A stretch of 64,000 nucleotides of DNA from Elymus sibiricus (GCA_039707655.1 CM077665.1:290474205-290538204); one strand, 5' to 3'. Counted from the first letter of the stretch, positions 11,414-25,424 are shown. The notes: a model not told the origin generated them from the sequence alone. Numbers and translations are program-made.

Positions 11414-14400
11414 TGTAACAGCCCGGGACCGATGCTCCAGAAGATTCCCCTTTTATTCCGTTCTCGTCGTGTGATTCGTTTCATTGTCGCATTCATCATC
11501 GCATCATTCTCATCATCTGCAAAGCATCGTCACTCGTTTTTGAAAACTTGCATCCGTTTGTCGTCGTCGGTTCTCTCCGTTCGTGTCGTCGACCGTTTCA
11601 AGACCAACCACACATAGACGCGCCCGCGACATCGTTTAAAAAAAATGTTTTACAAGGCGTGCTAAAAATATTCTCGGATTGGGTCTAAACTTGGCGTGCG
11701 GTCTTGTTATATTGTAGGAAGACCGCCTACAAAATTTCGTCGCAATCGGATTCCGTTTGATACCCGAACGGTCGACCGTAGCAGCACCATCATCGGTTTA
11801 TTCGTCGGACGTTTTCGGTGTTTTAAAACTCGTGTCGCCGGGCCACTATCTTCCCTCTCATCTCAGCCCAACCACCTTTCCACAGCCCACCATAGCCCAG
11901 CAAACCTACCCCTCCGACCAGTCGTCCGATCGTGATCGGAGGGTCGAGAGACACCCCCCTAGTCCAAAACCCTAGCCCCTTTTGCTATAAAAGGAGACCC
12001 CTACGTCCAAAATGGACCTTCCCTAACCTCTGCCTCAAAATCCGCGCCGCCCCAACCTCCTCCCACCAGCTAGCCGCCGCCGCCCCTCAGTTTCGGCACC
12101 GGCCTGACGTCCCGCCGCCACTTGGCGCCGCTGGGTTGGCCAGCCGCCCCCTGAGCGCCAGCTGCAGCCACCCGGAGGCCGCCACGTCGCCCCGCTCCTC
12201 CCCTCAGCGCCGCCAGTCTTCCCCGAGGCCTGCTGGGCCCAGCCGCGGCCCTCCCCGGGCCCGAAGCGGGCCACGCCAGCCCGAGCCAGTGCCTCCCGCT
12301 CCTCCAGCTTGGCTCTTGCGCCGCCCGAGCGCCGCCGCGCCTCCTCCCGCCGGCGACCAACCGCCTGCGCCCCCAAGCCTCGCCGTCTCCGCCGCATCGG
12401 ACCCCACCGCCGCGTCGCCCGCCTCTCCTCCCTCGCGCCGGTGGCCCCTTCCCCTCGCGCCGCCCCAAGCCACTGCGGGAGCTCCATGGATGCCCGAAGC
12501 CTCGCCGGCCAAGCTCCTCTGGTCGCCGCCCCGCCAGTGTCCGGCCCAGATCCGGTGAGATCCGGCCGGATCCGCCATCGACTGCCCCGGGGCCCTCGTC
12601 GCCGTGCCCCAGCGGACTCGCCGGCGCCGTCGCGGCTGCCATGGACTCGCCCTCCTCTCCGGCCAGATCTGGATGGCCACGTCCCGGAACCCCCTCGTCC
12701 CCGAGCCAAACGGGATCCGGTCCCGAACCGCTCCATCCCATCCACTTTTCCGAAGGGGTAAGAAACGGCTGAGTCCTCGATTTGTCTATTTTAACTCTTG
12801 ATGCCATATTTAACCACTTGTAACTTTTCAACCGTGCGTCGGATCTAGACGAGTAATATATGAAAAATCATCTATTAGTTGTGCTCTTCATCATGGTGAC
12901 ATTTGCGTCAATTGTAGGAATCATCTAGAGGTGCAAATCTCTGTTGCAAAAGTGCATCGTGTCGTTATGTGTGAATCTTTTATTTTATTCGATTTCGTGC
13001 GGATGGTTGCATCTCACCCGTAGGTATTTTGCATGTGGTTTCTTCATGAGTATTGCCCTAGGTTATGTCTACTTTGATGCCATGCCTCTGGTTGCTAGGT
13101 AGAAGTTCATTATCATGTGCATTTCTTGCTCTCAAGTGGCTATCACGGTAAAGCTGAAATCTGCTAACGATGAGTTCCGTTTTGCGAGCCTCATATTAAG
13201 CAAACCATGCACCCTATGTAATTTTGCCAATGGTATGATTTTAAGTGTGTCATGTATGCTTGCTGTTAAAGTCTTTGCCATGCCTATATATGTTTGTTAA
13301 GCTATTCTTATTGCCATGTCAACATGCCTAGTCAAAACTGCTGTTTCGAGAGATAGTTACATTTCACTAAGTCTGAAACTGTTATTTTGTTGCCATGTTG
13401 CCATGTGATTTGCTATTGATCTAGGAGTCTTTTGTGGTTGCCGCCAAGGAGTCTTTTGTTAAGCATGTTGTTGCCTATCATGTTGTGCCATTAGTTTGCA
13501 TGAGTAGGTTTAGCATCATAATTAACTATGTTGTTCAATATGTCAATCTGTTAAAAACTGCTGCACATGTCTACTCTAATTTTCACTAAGTCTGAGAATC
13601 TGTTTTCTTCATAATGCCATGTTGTGATGATGCTAGCCATGTTTCTAGGCATAATTAGACCTTGCCACCATGTAATGGTTTGTAGTGCATCATGTCTACT
13701 ACCATGCTGTTAAGTTTCATGCCATAATATGACCTGTAGCGTATAGTCTTACTGCTGCCAATATGCCTCCATGAAATTCTGCTATGTTACAAACTGTTAT
13801 TTTCACTAAGTCATAATCTGCTATATTTTGTGGCCATGTTGTGAGCTTCCTACCATGTGATCCATGACTCTTTTGAGTATGATATCTGAAGATGAAATGA
13901 AGTGTGTGTTATATGCTACTGTCCCATTCTTAGTTTGTGCATTTTAGAATATTGTAACTTGATGTTTTCATGTGTGCAAAATGCAATCTTGCTGTTTTGG
14001 ACAGATTTCAAATAAAACTTGTGTTGGTTGTTGTGGTTGAACCGTAGCTCCGTTTTGAACATGTTCCGCATGAAACTTGACTAGAATATCATGTAGTTTC
14101 ATTATATCTTTTTGAATCCATGATTTGAGATGTTTATGGTAGATGTTTGCATGCACTTTGCATTCATGGCATATTATCTTGTGAAGGTCATATCTTTTAG
14201 ACCGTAGCTCCGTTTGAGATGTTCTATATATGAAAACGACTAGAATGACGTGTAGAATTGCATTGTGCACTTTATTTCCCTGTTTAATAAATATAAAACA
14301 TGATTAGTTCAGATCTGAACCAATTTAGAAATTAACATATGAGGTCGTTTCGAAAATGCAATATGTTGTTTCCGGCATCATTTAAACTTGCCTAGATGGG

Positions 14401-16440
14401 TAGTTTACTTATGCTTCACCTCTTGCCATGTTTAACAACATTTATTATTGTCGTGTACCTAAACAAGAGTGAACTAAATATTCGAATGTGGAGTTTCGTC
14501 AATATGCAACCCGTTGCATATTGAGCTTCACTTAAGGTGTAGAAGTTGATTGTTGTGCTTTGCCATGTCATGCATAACATGCATCATATTTGTTTGCGCA
14601 TCATGTCATGAAATGTTATGGTGTATTATGTGTTGATTGTTGTTCTGGATTGCTTCTTCTCGATAGAGTTCCGAAAGCGTTCGGAGTGTGAGGATTCGTT
14701 CGACTACGTTGGCTCGTCTTCTTCATGGACTCGTTCTTCTTCCAAGCGGGATCTCAAGCAAGATAATCATTTCCCTAGATACCATTACTATCATTGCCAT
14801 GCTAGATGTCTCGTTTCTATCGATGTCTCGCTACCTACCACCTGTATGTCAAGCCTCCCAAATAGCCATGAAAAGCCTCTAACCCCTCCACATCCCAGCA
14901 AACATTGATTGGCTATGTTACTGCTTGCTCAGCCCTTCTTATAGCGTTGCTAGTTGTAGGTGCAATTGTTTTCCATGTGACAACATGGATATTTTGTTAT
15001 ATCACAATATTATTGCTATTTAATTTAATGCACATATATACCTGGTACAGGGTGGAAGGCTTGGCCTTTTGCTCGGTGTTTTGTTCCACTCTTGCCGCCC
15101 TAGTTACTTGTGTACCGGTGTTATGTTCAATAATTGAGCGCTCCTAACATGCTCGGGGTTGTTACGGGGAACCCCTTGATTTTCGTTTTAGGATAAAACT
15201 TGTCTGGCAAGGCCCAACATTGGTACTACATTTGCCCAACATAATAATACTGATAATTAATTTGACGCATAGGGAGTTAGCGCTACCCGAGGTTCGTTAT
15301 TCAACCTAATACAGGGGGGCCAGTGCTGCTGGTGCTGGTCCAAACTAGAGCACCGTGCGGGGCCAACCCGGGGCAACTCGGGAGATGTCTATCAGGCCAC
15401 CGTATGCTTCGCTTATCCGTCGTGTCCTGAGAACGAGATACACGGCTCCTATCGGGTACGTCGACACGTCGGGCGGCCTTGCTGGACTTGTTTTACCTTT
15501 CTCAAACGTCTTGTGCGATGAATTCCGAAACTTTGGGCTATCTCGAGGTTGATGTTTTCCAATGGAATTTCCTAGGAAGATCATGAGATTCGTGGTCGAG
15601 GTTATTCCCGCTGCCTGTGGTTAGTTTGTGATGGATGAGTTGGAGCACCCCTGCAGGGTTAAATCTTTCGGAAAGCCGTGCCCGCGGTTACGTGGCAACT
15701 TGGAAACTTTGTTTAACACCCGGTCATAGCAAACTTGAAGTAAACTCAAATAAAATACACCAACCGTGTGCGTAACCGTGACCGTCTCTTTTCGTCAGGC
15801 CTACTCCGAAAGAGAACACGGTGGGGTTATGTTTGTTCGTAAGTAGGTGTTCAGGATCTCTTAGAGATCATTATTAGTTCACGTCCGTTTATACGACAAT
15901 CATCCCCCTTTATTCTTGTACTCGTAAGTTAGCCACTCAAATAAATGCTTAGTGCTTGCTGCAGCCTCACCACTCAACCATACCTCTCATATTAAGCTTT
16001 AATAGTCTTGATACTCTTGGAAATGAGATTGCTGAGTCCCTGTGGCTCACAGATTACTACAACATCAGCTGCAGGTACAGGTAATGCGATGATTTGACGT
16101 GAGTGGGATGCTTGTTTGATTTGGAGTTCTTCTTCTTCTTCTTCTTCTTCGATCTAGGATGGGTTCCAGGCGGCAGCCTGGGATAGCAAGGATGGATGTC
16201 ATTTTATCATTTGTTTTCGTCCGTAGTCGGACCCTGCTCTTCTGTATGATGTTTGGATATGTTGTTGTATTGATGTGATATTGTTTAGCTTGTGGCGAGT
16301 GTAAGCCAATTCCATATACTCATCTCTTCTTTACATGTACTTGTAATGATATCCATTCTTGCAAAACGACGTGATGCGCTTCTATCCCTGTCGAGGCCCT
16401 CATGTCAAAATAAGGATAGGATCGCATTTTGGGCGTGACA
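11414..16440 (+). repeat. S2 5' LTR (5027 bp)
   Basis: It begins TGTAACAGCCCGGG and ends GGGCGTGACA. A TATA box (TATAAAAG, 11986-11993) is followed by a C-rich leader with very high GC (about 12010-12760) that ends at a plausible splice donor (AGGGGTAAGAAA, 12755-12766). The remainder is AT-rich and non-coding. A short TTC microsatellite lies near 16126-16150. Long open stretches on both strands of the GC-rich leader have no domain and are not conserved in frame between the copies. Confidence 0.9.
11986..11993 (+). promoter_or_regulatory. TATA box of S2 5' LTR
   Basis: TATAAAAG is followed by a C-rich leader. The same word is at 20123-20130 in the 3' LTR and a variant is at 4124 in S1. This is the probable transcription start region of the element. 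Confidence 0.6.
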
Positions 16441-16443
16441 AGT

Positions 16444-16455
16444 TGGTATCAGAGC
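16444..16455 (+). other. Primer-binding site of S2 (tRNA-Met type)
   Basis: TGGTATCAGAGC begins three bases after the 5' LTR end. This word is the standard complement of the 3' end of plant initiator tRNA-Met used to prime reverse transcription. Confidence 0.9.
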
Positions 16456-19400
16456 CTGTACCGACCTAGGAGCCGCCTTGATTGATCGAACTTCGCCGAG
16501 TCGAGTCTAGTTAAAACTATTTTGTGTCTAGTTATATCGAAGAGTAGGATTCTTTTACTCCTCTTCTATACTCTGGTGAGGTATTCAACTTAGGAATTTT
16601 CATTCTATTCCTCTTCTCGCTCAAAATTTTTTTTAGGATCACGCCGGTATTTTGGAAACTATGTGATGCCGATGTGACGGAGTTCTGTCTTGGTGCCTCC
16701 TATCTGACTTGATTTCTTCCGGGGCGTGGAGCTCCAGGGGATTCTTGACACATCGTTATCATTCAGTTTCCTTAGTATCTCAGGACGGAGGATGTTCGAA
16801 ATTGCTTCAATACTTTTCGTGGCGAGATAAGGCTGGAGTCACCCAGTACTGGGGAGGCGTCTGGGGTACTGCCATGCTTAGTATCGTTGTGATTACGAGT
16901 GTCTGAGGTAGACGAGTTTGCGGAGTTTCTTGGATTATGGTGTGGAAGGTTGCGTGTGCAGTTGTAGCTGATTACCTTGGGTACGTTCCTGGGTCCGCAA
17001 CCCGAATTGCATAAATAAGAAAGACTTCGGAAATTCTTAGGTGGGAATTCAAGTGGTTACCTAGGATTATCCTTCCAACGAATGCATAATGGGTTATGTA
17101 TTTGTTTCCAGCTTAATTCTCAAGCCTCACCCTTTGTGTTGTTTTGGAGTATGGTAATTCGAGTTGCTTCGATGTCAAGTGGTGAATTCATATCTTTCCT
17201 AACCGGTGTGTTTCTCATCAAGCTAATTCATCCCTCTCCAATATTTGCAAGATCAATCCTCATATTCCTTTCCGGAGTTCATCGCATATGGTCTCAAGTT
17301 TTCTTGTTTTTCCCGGCCCTCCCGCCCTTTTTCTTCAACAATTAAATTCTCATCCAAGTGCCTTTTCTATTCATGTGATGCTTCCGCTATCTTCTCTTCC
17401 GTGATGTATCCGGTGATTCGTTCTGGAGATGCTCAGTGCTCAAGTTTATCATTAATTAGTCTTCATATTTGTTTTCTTTTCTGGTGGATTCAATTCAAGC
17501 TTTCGGTGCTCATCATATCATTTTCATTCTCTAAATGTTCTCCCGTGTGGGAATTCTTGTCCAGGCCTCTCTCTTTTATTCATCTCTCTTTATTCTATTC
17601 AGAGTGCTGAAGATATCTTAGAAGATTCGTGTTATCGTCCGAATCCTCTTAAGTGTTTCGAGGTTCTCACCTCATCAGTTTTCAATTGGTACCGGTGCAA
17701 TCTCTCTTTCTAAACAATTGCTTCAACGGTGATCTCTTTGAGTGGGCTCATAACCCACAGGTTTTTTCCCCAGGATCTTACCTGGCTCTTTTAATCTTTT
17801 CTGGAGATCTCAAGTTCTTTTCAATGTGGCGTAAGAATGAATTTCATCAATCATATCCCCTCTCGAAGATCGCTGCTAAATCATTTTCATCGTTGGGTCA
17901 ACCTTTTCTTATTTCGGAGTGTCTCAGTAATTCTTGGTTGTGTTTCTCGTCATCATTCTCAGCATTGAAGACCGAAGGAGAGTTCTCTTAAATCTTGTTC
18001 CATTGTAGGGGATCCATGGTTTCAGCGTCGTGTTATCCTATTAAATTGTTTTCGATCATGAGTAATTCTTTCCATAAATATCCGGAGCATTCCAGAGCTG
18101 TTTTCAATTCTCGATCCTCCGAAGGCCATCATTTCAGAAGATTTCTTCGTTTTCAGCTTTCATTCTCCAATTCTTCTCAATTGTTGTTCCTTCGTTCGTA
18201 TCTCTATTATTCCGGTGCTTCGTTCAAGTTTTCTATTTGGTGGATCATGTTCTCTTCGTTGTCATGTATCTCCATTCATTTGTAGTATCCTCATTCGTTT
18301 CTAATTCTTACTGGTGTTTCATTCAAGACTTCTTTCAATTTGTGCTCTATATATCTCTCTTCAATCATTCTCAAGAAGAATAAGAGGTATGCCAAATCCG
18401 TTGCTTGTCATCAATTTAACTTGATGAAGGATAGGCATAACATAATTCTTATTCTTGTTTGATCAATCGAGTCAATCCTTCTTCCGGAGTAGTGCATGAT
18501 ATCAAATTCTTGGATTTCATGTGTTTCATCTTTTCTTTCCGGAGTTCCTAGTTTTCTCAAGTATCTCGTCATGAAGCTTCATCTAATCTTGGAAGTCATA
18601 ATCTATTCTTTCAACCTTCAATTATTTTCTATCATCCTTTCATTCCGGTGTTCTCCAAGAAGTTCTTCATGGTGGTTCATCAAGATTTCTTTCGTTTTCA
18701 AGTGTTCTTCAAGATTTTGTTGGAGGTCCTCAAGTATTCTTTATCTTGCATTTCAAAGTGCAATTCTTTCTCCATTATCTTTTCTGATGGTGTTATAGCA
18801 TTCTTGATTCATGAGGAGTCTTGAAGAGAATTTATCAAGAATGGGATATTTAAACCCATCATTCCTTTCTCGGAGTTATCTTGGATTAGATTTCATCAAA
18901 AGCATTTTCTAAGGATTGTTGCCATCATGGTGCTCATCAATGATCCAAGTTTCAATGTATCCTCTTGGTGAAAGAAGTTTTGCATATCTTGTTGCTCCCA
19001 AGCAACCAATTGTTTTCGTTTGTGGCCGGTTGTCACCTCATAATTTTGAGTTGTTTTCCATAAGCCCACAATAAGCTTGTTCTTTTCGTTGTTGATTTTT
19101 CCAACAACTCCATTCTTCTTTCTAAAGACGCTTCTTTATTCGTTTGTGGTAGAAGTTGTCATTTTCTTCTCCGTTCTCTTCTCTCCAAGATCTTGTTCCT
19201 ATTCTTTTGTCCCGGAGGCATTGTGATGTTGCTCTCTTTCATCCATTCTCTTGTTTTATCAAGATCATGTGCTTTCTTGCTTATCAATTTAACCAGAGTA
19301 TTGTTTTCTCTTTCAAGTTCTCTCCATCTTACCAAATTTTGTCCCTCTATCCTACCGAAATGCTGCCAAAATTTCTTTTGAATTTCTTGCTTGTTTCTCA

Positions 19401-19550
19401 TATCATCCTTCATCTCTTCGAACCTTCATGTTTCTATGGTTTCACTCGTTTATCAAAGAAGCAACTAAGCTTTACCTCTTCCTTTCGTCATCCTCTTCCC
19501 CTTCTCATTCTAAGATCTTGGGTCGAGATCTCTTGTAAGTGGAGGAGAGT
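16456..19550 (+). other. S2 internal domain, non-coding
   Basis: About 3.1 kb without a recognisable protein domain. From about 16945 on it is T/C-rich on plus and aligns with S1 1084-3543. Small open frames are not shared with S1. The purine tract at 19538-19550 marks the 3' edge. Confidence 0.75.
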
Positions 19551-22500
19551 TGTAATAGCCCGGGACCAATGCTCCAGAAGATTCCCCTTTTATTCCGTTC
19601 TCGTCGTGTGATTCGTTTCATTGTCGCATTCATCATCGCATCATTCGCATCATCTGCATAGCATCGTCACTTGTTTTTTGAAAACTTGCATCCGTTCGTA
19701 GTCGTCGGTTCTCTCCGTTCGTGTCGTCGACCGTTTCGAGACCAACCATACACACACGCGCCCGCGACATCGTTTAAAAAAATGTTTTACAAGGCGTGCT
19801 AAAATTATTCTCGGATTGGGTCGAAACTTGGCGTGCGGTCTTGTTATATTGTAGGAAGACCGCCTACAAAATTTCGTCGCAATCAGAGTCTGTTTGATAC
19901 CAGAACGGTCGACCGTAGCGGCACCATCATCGGTTTATTCGTCGGACGTTTTCGGTGTTTTAAAACTCGTGTCGCCGGGCCACTATCTTCCCTCTCATCT
20001 CAGCCCAACCACCTCTCCACAGCCCACCATAGGCCAGCAAACCTACCCCTCCAACCAGTCGTCCGATCGTGATCGGAGGGTCGAGAGACACCCCCCTAGT
20101 CCAAAACCCTAGCCCCTTTTGCTATAAAAGGAGACCCCTACGTCCAAAATGGACCTTCCCTAACCTCTGCCTCAACATCCGCGCCGCCCCAACCTCCTCC
20201 CACCAGCTAGCCGCCGCCCCTCAGTTTCCGCGCCGACCTGATGCCCCGCCACCACTTGGCGCCGCTGGGTTGGCCAGCCGCCCCCTGAGCGCCAGCTGCA
20301 GCCACCCGGAGGCCGCCACGTCGCCACGCTCCTTCCCTCAGCGCCGCCAGTCTTCCCCGCGGCCCGCTGGGCCCAGCCACGGCCCGCCCCGAGCCCGAAG
20401 CGGGCCGAGCCAGCCCGAGCCAGCGCCTCCTGCTCCTCCCGCTTGGCTCTTGCGCCGCCCCGAGCGCCGCCGCGCCTCCTCCCGCCGGCGACCAACCGCC
20501 TGCGCCCCCAAGCCTCGCCGTCCCCGCCGCATCGGACCCCGCCGCCGCATCGCCCGCCTCTCCTCCCTCGCGCCGGTGGCCCCTTCCCCTCGCGCTGCCC
20601 CAAGCCACTGCGGGAACTCCATGGATGCCCGAAGCCTCGCCGGCCAAGCTCCTTTGGTCGCCGCCCCGCCAGTCTCCGGCCCAGATCCGGTGGGATCCGC
20701 CATCGACTGCCCCGGGGGCCGCGTCCCCGTGCCCTAGCCGGCTCGCCGGCGCCGTCGCGGCTGCCATGGACTCGCCCTCCTCTCCGGCCAGATCTGGATG
20801 GCCACGTCCCGGAACCCCCTCGTCCCCGAGACAAACGGGATCCGGTCCCGAACCGCTCATCCCGTCCAGTTTTCTGGAGGGGTAAGAAACGGCTAAGTCC
20901 TCGTTTTGTCTGTTTTAACTCTTGATGCCATATTTAACCACTTGTACCTTTTCAACCGTGCGTCGGATCTAGACGAGTAATATATGAAAAATCATCTACT
21001 CATTGTGCTCTTCATCATGGTGACATTTGCATGAATTGTAGGAATCATATAGAGGTGCAAATCTCTGTTGCAAAAGTGCATCGTGTCGTTATGTGCGAAT
21101 CTGTTATTTTATTCGACTTCGTGCGGATGGTTGCATCACACCCGTAGGTCTTTTGCATGTGGTTTCTTCATGAGTATTGCCCTAGGTTATGTCTACTTTG
21201 ATGCCATGCCTCTGGTTGCTAGGTAGAAGTTCATTATCATGTGCATTTCTTGCTCTCAAGTGGCTATCACGTTAAAGCTGAAATCTGCTAACGATGAGTT
21301 CCGTTTTGTGAGCCTCATATTAAGCAAACCATGCACCCTATGTAATTTTGCCAATGGTATGATTTGAAGTGTGTCATGTATGCTTGCTGTTACAGTCTTT
21401 GCCATGCCTATATATGCTTGTTAAGCTATTGTTAATACCATGTCAACATGCCTAGTCAAAACTGTTCTTTCGAGAGAGAGTTAAATTTCACTAAGTCTGA
21501 AACTGGTATTTTGTTGCCATGTTGCCATGTGATTTGCTATTGATCTATGAGTCTTTTGTGGTTGACGCCAAGGAGTCTTTTGTTAAGCATGTTGTTGCCT
21601 ATCATGTTGTGCCATTAGTTTGCATGAATAGGTTTAGCATCAGAATTAACTATTTTGTTCAATATGTCAATCTGTTAAAAACTGCTGCACATGTCTACTC
21701 TAATTTTCACTAAGTCTGAGAATCTGTTTTCTTCATAATGCCATGTTGTGATGATGCTAGCCATGTTTCTAGGCATAATTAGACCTTGCCACCATGTAAT
21801 GGTTTGTAGTGCATCATGTCTACTACCATGCTGTTAAGTTTCATGCCATAATATGACCTGTAGCATATAGTCTTACTGCTGCCAATATGCCTCCATGAAA
21901 TTCTGCTATGTTACAAACTGTTATTTTCACTAAGTCATAATCTGCTATATTTTGTGGCCATGTTGTGAGCTTCCTACCATGTGATCCATGACTCTTTTGA
22001 GTATGATATCTGAAGATGAAATGAAGTGTGTGTTATATGCTACTGTCCCATGCTTAGTTTGTGCATTTTAGAATATTGTAACTTGATGTTTTCATGTGTG
22101 CAAAATGCAATCTTGCTGTTTTGGACAGATTTCAAATAAAACTTGTGTTGGTTGTTGTGGTTGAACCGTAGCTCCGTTTTGAACATGTTCCACATGAAAC
22201 TTGACTAGAATCTCATGTAGTTTCATAATATCTTTTTGAATCCATGATTTAAGATGTTTATGGTTGATGTTTGCATGCATTTTGCATTCATGGCATATTA
22301 TCTTGTGAAGGTCATATCTTTTAGACCGTAGCTCCGTTTGAGATGTTCTATATATGTAAATCGACTAGAATGACGTATAGAATTGCATTGTGCACTTTAT
22401 TTCCCTGTTTAATAACTATAAAACATGATTAGTTAAGATCTGAACCAATTTCGAAATTAACATATGGGGTCGTTTCGGAAATGTTATATGTTGTTAGCGG

Positions 22501-24527
22501 CCTCATTTAAACTTGCCTAGATGGGTAGTTTACTTATGCTTCACCTCTTGCCATGTTTAACAACATTTAATGTGGAGTTTCGTAAATATGCAACCCGTTG
22601 CATATTGAGCTTCACTTAATGTGTAGAAGTTGATTGTTGTGCTTTGCCATGTCATGCATAACATGCATCATATTTGTTTGCGCATCATGTCATGAAATGT
22701 TATGGTGTATTATATGTTGATTGTTGTTCTGGATTGCTTCTTCTCGATAGAGTTCCGAAAGCGTTCGGAGTGTGAGGATTCGTTCGAGTACGTTGGCTCG
22801 TCTTCTTCATAGACTCGTTCTTCTTCCAAGCGGGATCTCAAGCAAGATGATCATTTCCCTGGATACCATTACTATCATTGCCATGCTAGATGTCTCATTT
22901 CTATCGCTGTCTCGCTACCTACCACCTGTATGTCAAGCCTCCCAAATTGCCATGAAAAGCCTCTAACCCCTCCTCATCCCAGCAAACATTGTTTGGCTTT
23001 GTTACTGCTTGCTCAGCCCTTCTTATAGCGTTGCTAGTTGCAGGTGCAATTGTTTTCCATGTGCCAACATGGATATTTTGTTATATCACAATCTTATTGC
23101 TATTTAATTTAATGCACATATATACCTGGTAAAGGGTGGAAGGCTTGGCCTTTTGCTTGGTGTTTTGTTCCACTCTTGCCGCCCTAGTTACTTGTGTACC
23201 GGTGTTATGTTCCATAATTGAGCGCTCCTAACATGCTCGGGGTTGTTATGGGAACCCCCTTGATTTTCGTTTTAGGATAAAACTTGTCTGGCAAGGCCCA
23301 ACATTGGTACTACATTTGCCCAACATAATAATACTGATAATTAATTTGACGCATAAGGTGTTAGCGCTACCCGAGGTTCATTCTTCAACCTAATACAGGG
23401 GGGCCAGTGCTGCTGGTGCTGGCCCAAACTAGAGCACCGTGCGGGGCCAACCCGGGGCAACTCGGGAGATGTCTATCAGGCCACCGTACGCTTCGCTTAT
23501 CCATCGTGTCCTGAGAACGACATACGCGGCTCCTATCGGGTACGTCGACACGTCGGGCGGCCTTAATGGACTTGTTTTACCTTTCTCGAACGTCTTGTGC
23601 GGGGAATTCCGAAACTTTGGGCTCTCTCGAGGTTGAGGTTTTCCAATAGAATTGCCTAGGAAGATCACAAGATTCAAGGTCGAGGTTATTCCCGCTGCGT
23701 GTGGTTAGTTTGTGATGGATGAGTTGGAGCACCCCTGCAGGGTTAAATCTTTCGGAAAGCCGTGCCCGCGGTTACGTGGCAACTTGGAAAATTTGTTTTA
23801 ACACCCGGTCATAGCAAACTTGAAGTAAACTCAAATAAAATACACCAACCGTGTGCGTAACCGTGACCGTCTCTTTTTGTGAGGCCTGCTCTGAAAGAGA
23901 ACACGGTGGGGTTATGTTTGTTCGTAAGTAGGTGTTCTGGATCTCTTAGAGATCATTATTAGTTCACGTCCGTTTATACGACAATCATCCCCCTTTATTC
24001 TTGTACTCGTAAGTTAGCCACTCAAATAAATGCTTAGTGCTTGCTGCAGCCTCACAACTCAACCATACCTCTCCTATTAAGCTTTAATAGTCTTGATACC
24101 CTTGGAAATGAGATTGCTAAGTCCCTGTGGCTCATAGATTACTACAACATCAGTTGCAGGTACAGGTAATGCGATGATTTGACGTGAGCGCGATGCTTGT
24201 TTGATTTGGAGTTCTTCTTCTTCTTCTTCTTCTTCATCGATCTAGGATGGGTTCCAGGCGGCAGCCTGGGATAGCAAGGATGGATGTCATTTTATCGTTT
24301 TTTTCGTCCGTAGTCGGACCCTGCTCTTCTGTATGATGTTTGGATATGTTGTTGTATTGATGTGATATTGTTTAGCTTGTGGCGAGTGTAAGCCAATTCC
24401 ATATACTCATCTCTTCTTTACATGTACTTGTAATTATATCCATTCTTGCAAAACGACGAGATGCGCTTCTATCCCTGTCGAGGCCCTCGTGTCAAAATAA
24501 GGATAGGATCCCATCTTGGGCGTGACA
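19551..24527 (+). repeat. S2 3' LTR (4977 bp)
   Basis: It starts TGTAATAGCCCGGG and ends GGGCGTGACA. It aligns throughout with the 5' LTR. A visible difference is a deletion of about 50 bases near 22571 (the stretch between CATTTA and ATGTGGAGTTTCG). The TTC microsatellite differs in length and structure (24209-24236). TATA box at 20123-20130. Confidence 0.9.
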
Positions 24528-25042
24528 ATACCCCTGCAGCCGCCTCACTTACGCATATTTCAGTAACTTTTCATGCATGTGATCTATTTCCTAACGTTTC
24601 ACCTTGCCTGCACGGCTCTTTGCCGGCGTGAATGCCGCCGCACGCGAACGATCCTACCTTTGACCGCCTCATGAGAGGACTGGGCACGGCGTTTGTGCTC
24701 GGGTCCGTCCCTGCAGCGTCGATAAATCCAGTGGCTGAGCTCTGTCTGGCGGGCCGGCCCAGTTCACGTCACCTCCTGGGGTCACTGGTGCTTGGCCCTC
24801 TCATACGATGGCCCTCGGGAGCACGTTCGGCGTAGGCTTCTCCAAAATTTGCAGGACCTCGGACGGCGCTATCTACAAGAAGATCCAGGCGCAAACCGCC
24901 TTTGAGGTAGGGACCTCGCGAGGCCAAAGCGCCCTCGCGAGCTCCCAGATACACCTCCCAGTTCTACCGTGCAAGCCACGCGTACGAACTTAATGGGTTG
25001 TACATGCCCGGAGCCCCCCGAGGACGCGGAGGGGTTCCTTCC

Positions 25043-25206
25043 CACGCAAGGTGGAAGCCCCATGCTCCGTGCTGGCGGACAACACGGTCCACCAATGACT
25101 ATGCCCACGCAAGGTGGAAGCCCCATGCTCCGTGCTGGCGGACAACACGGTCCACCAATGACTATGCCCACGCAATGTGGAAGCCCTACGCTCCGTGCTG
25201 GGGATA
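25043..25206 (+). repeat. 63-bp tandem repeat, 2.6 units
   Basis: Each unit begins CACGCAAGGTGGAAGCCC and ends CCAATGACTATGCC. The period is a multiple of three, so several frames stay open through it, but no protein is supported. Confidence 0.9.
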
Positions 25207-25424
25207 AACAATTGAGGGCGCCCCAGTGGTTGCATCCAACCTCAGGAAGGCCCCTCGCGGCCCCTTCTCGCTGCATTTCCCTGGGATGTACGCGTGAGGG
25301 GGCTACATGGGGGCTACTACCGGGCCAAGCCTGGTACACGCCACCTCCCCAGGTCTGCCAAACCTGGTCTTCACGCGCCCCTCTCAGGAAAAGCTGGCAA
25401 GGAAAGGTATGGGAGCCACTCATA

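Larger units (their letters stand above)
11414..24527 (+). mobile_element. Element S2: complete long-LTR retrotransposon, 13.1 kb (Sukkula-like)
   Basis: 5' LTR 11414-16440, interior 16441-19550, 3' LTR 19551-24527. Perfect target duplication ATACC is at 11409-11413 and 24528-24532. The primer-binding site TGGTATCAGAGC (initiator tRNA-Met type) lies at 16444-16455 and the purine tract AGTGGAGGAGAG is just before the 3' LTR. The two LTRs together are more than three times the interior. No gag, protease, RT or integrase is recognisable, so this is a large non-autonomous derivative that must rely on proteins from elsewhere. It inserted into G. Confidence 0.92.

Noticed and set aside
12035..12831. 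Long open frames (up to about 250 codons) on minus and plus in the GC-rich LTR leader, also at 20069-20925 and 4123-4934
   Set aside because: High GC gives few stops. The frames change between the three LTR copies, show only Arg/Gly/Pro/Ala-rich sequence and match no domain.
16126..16150. TTC microsatellite as a regulatory signal
   Set aside because: Length and structure differ between the LTR copies, consistent with slippage only.
25043..25206. Regular repeats that might suggest a CRISPR-like array
   Set aside because: Units are head-to-tail without spacers, and the setting is a plant retrotransposon; this is a simple tandem repeat.
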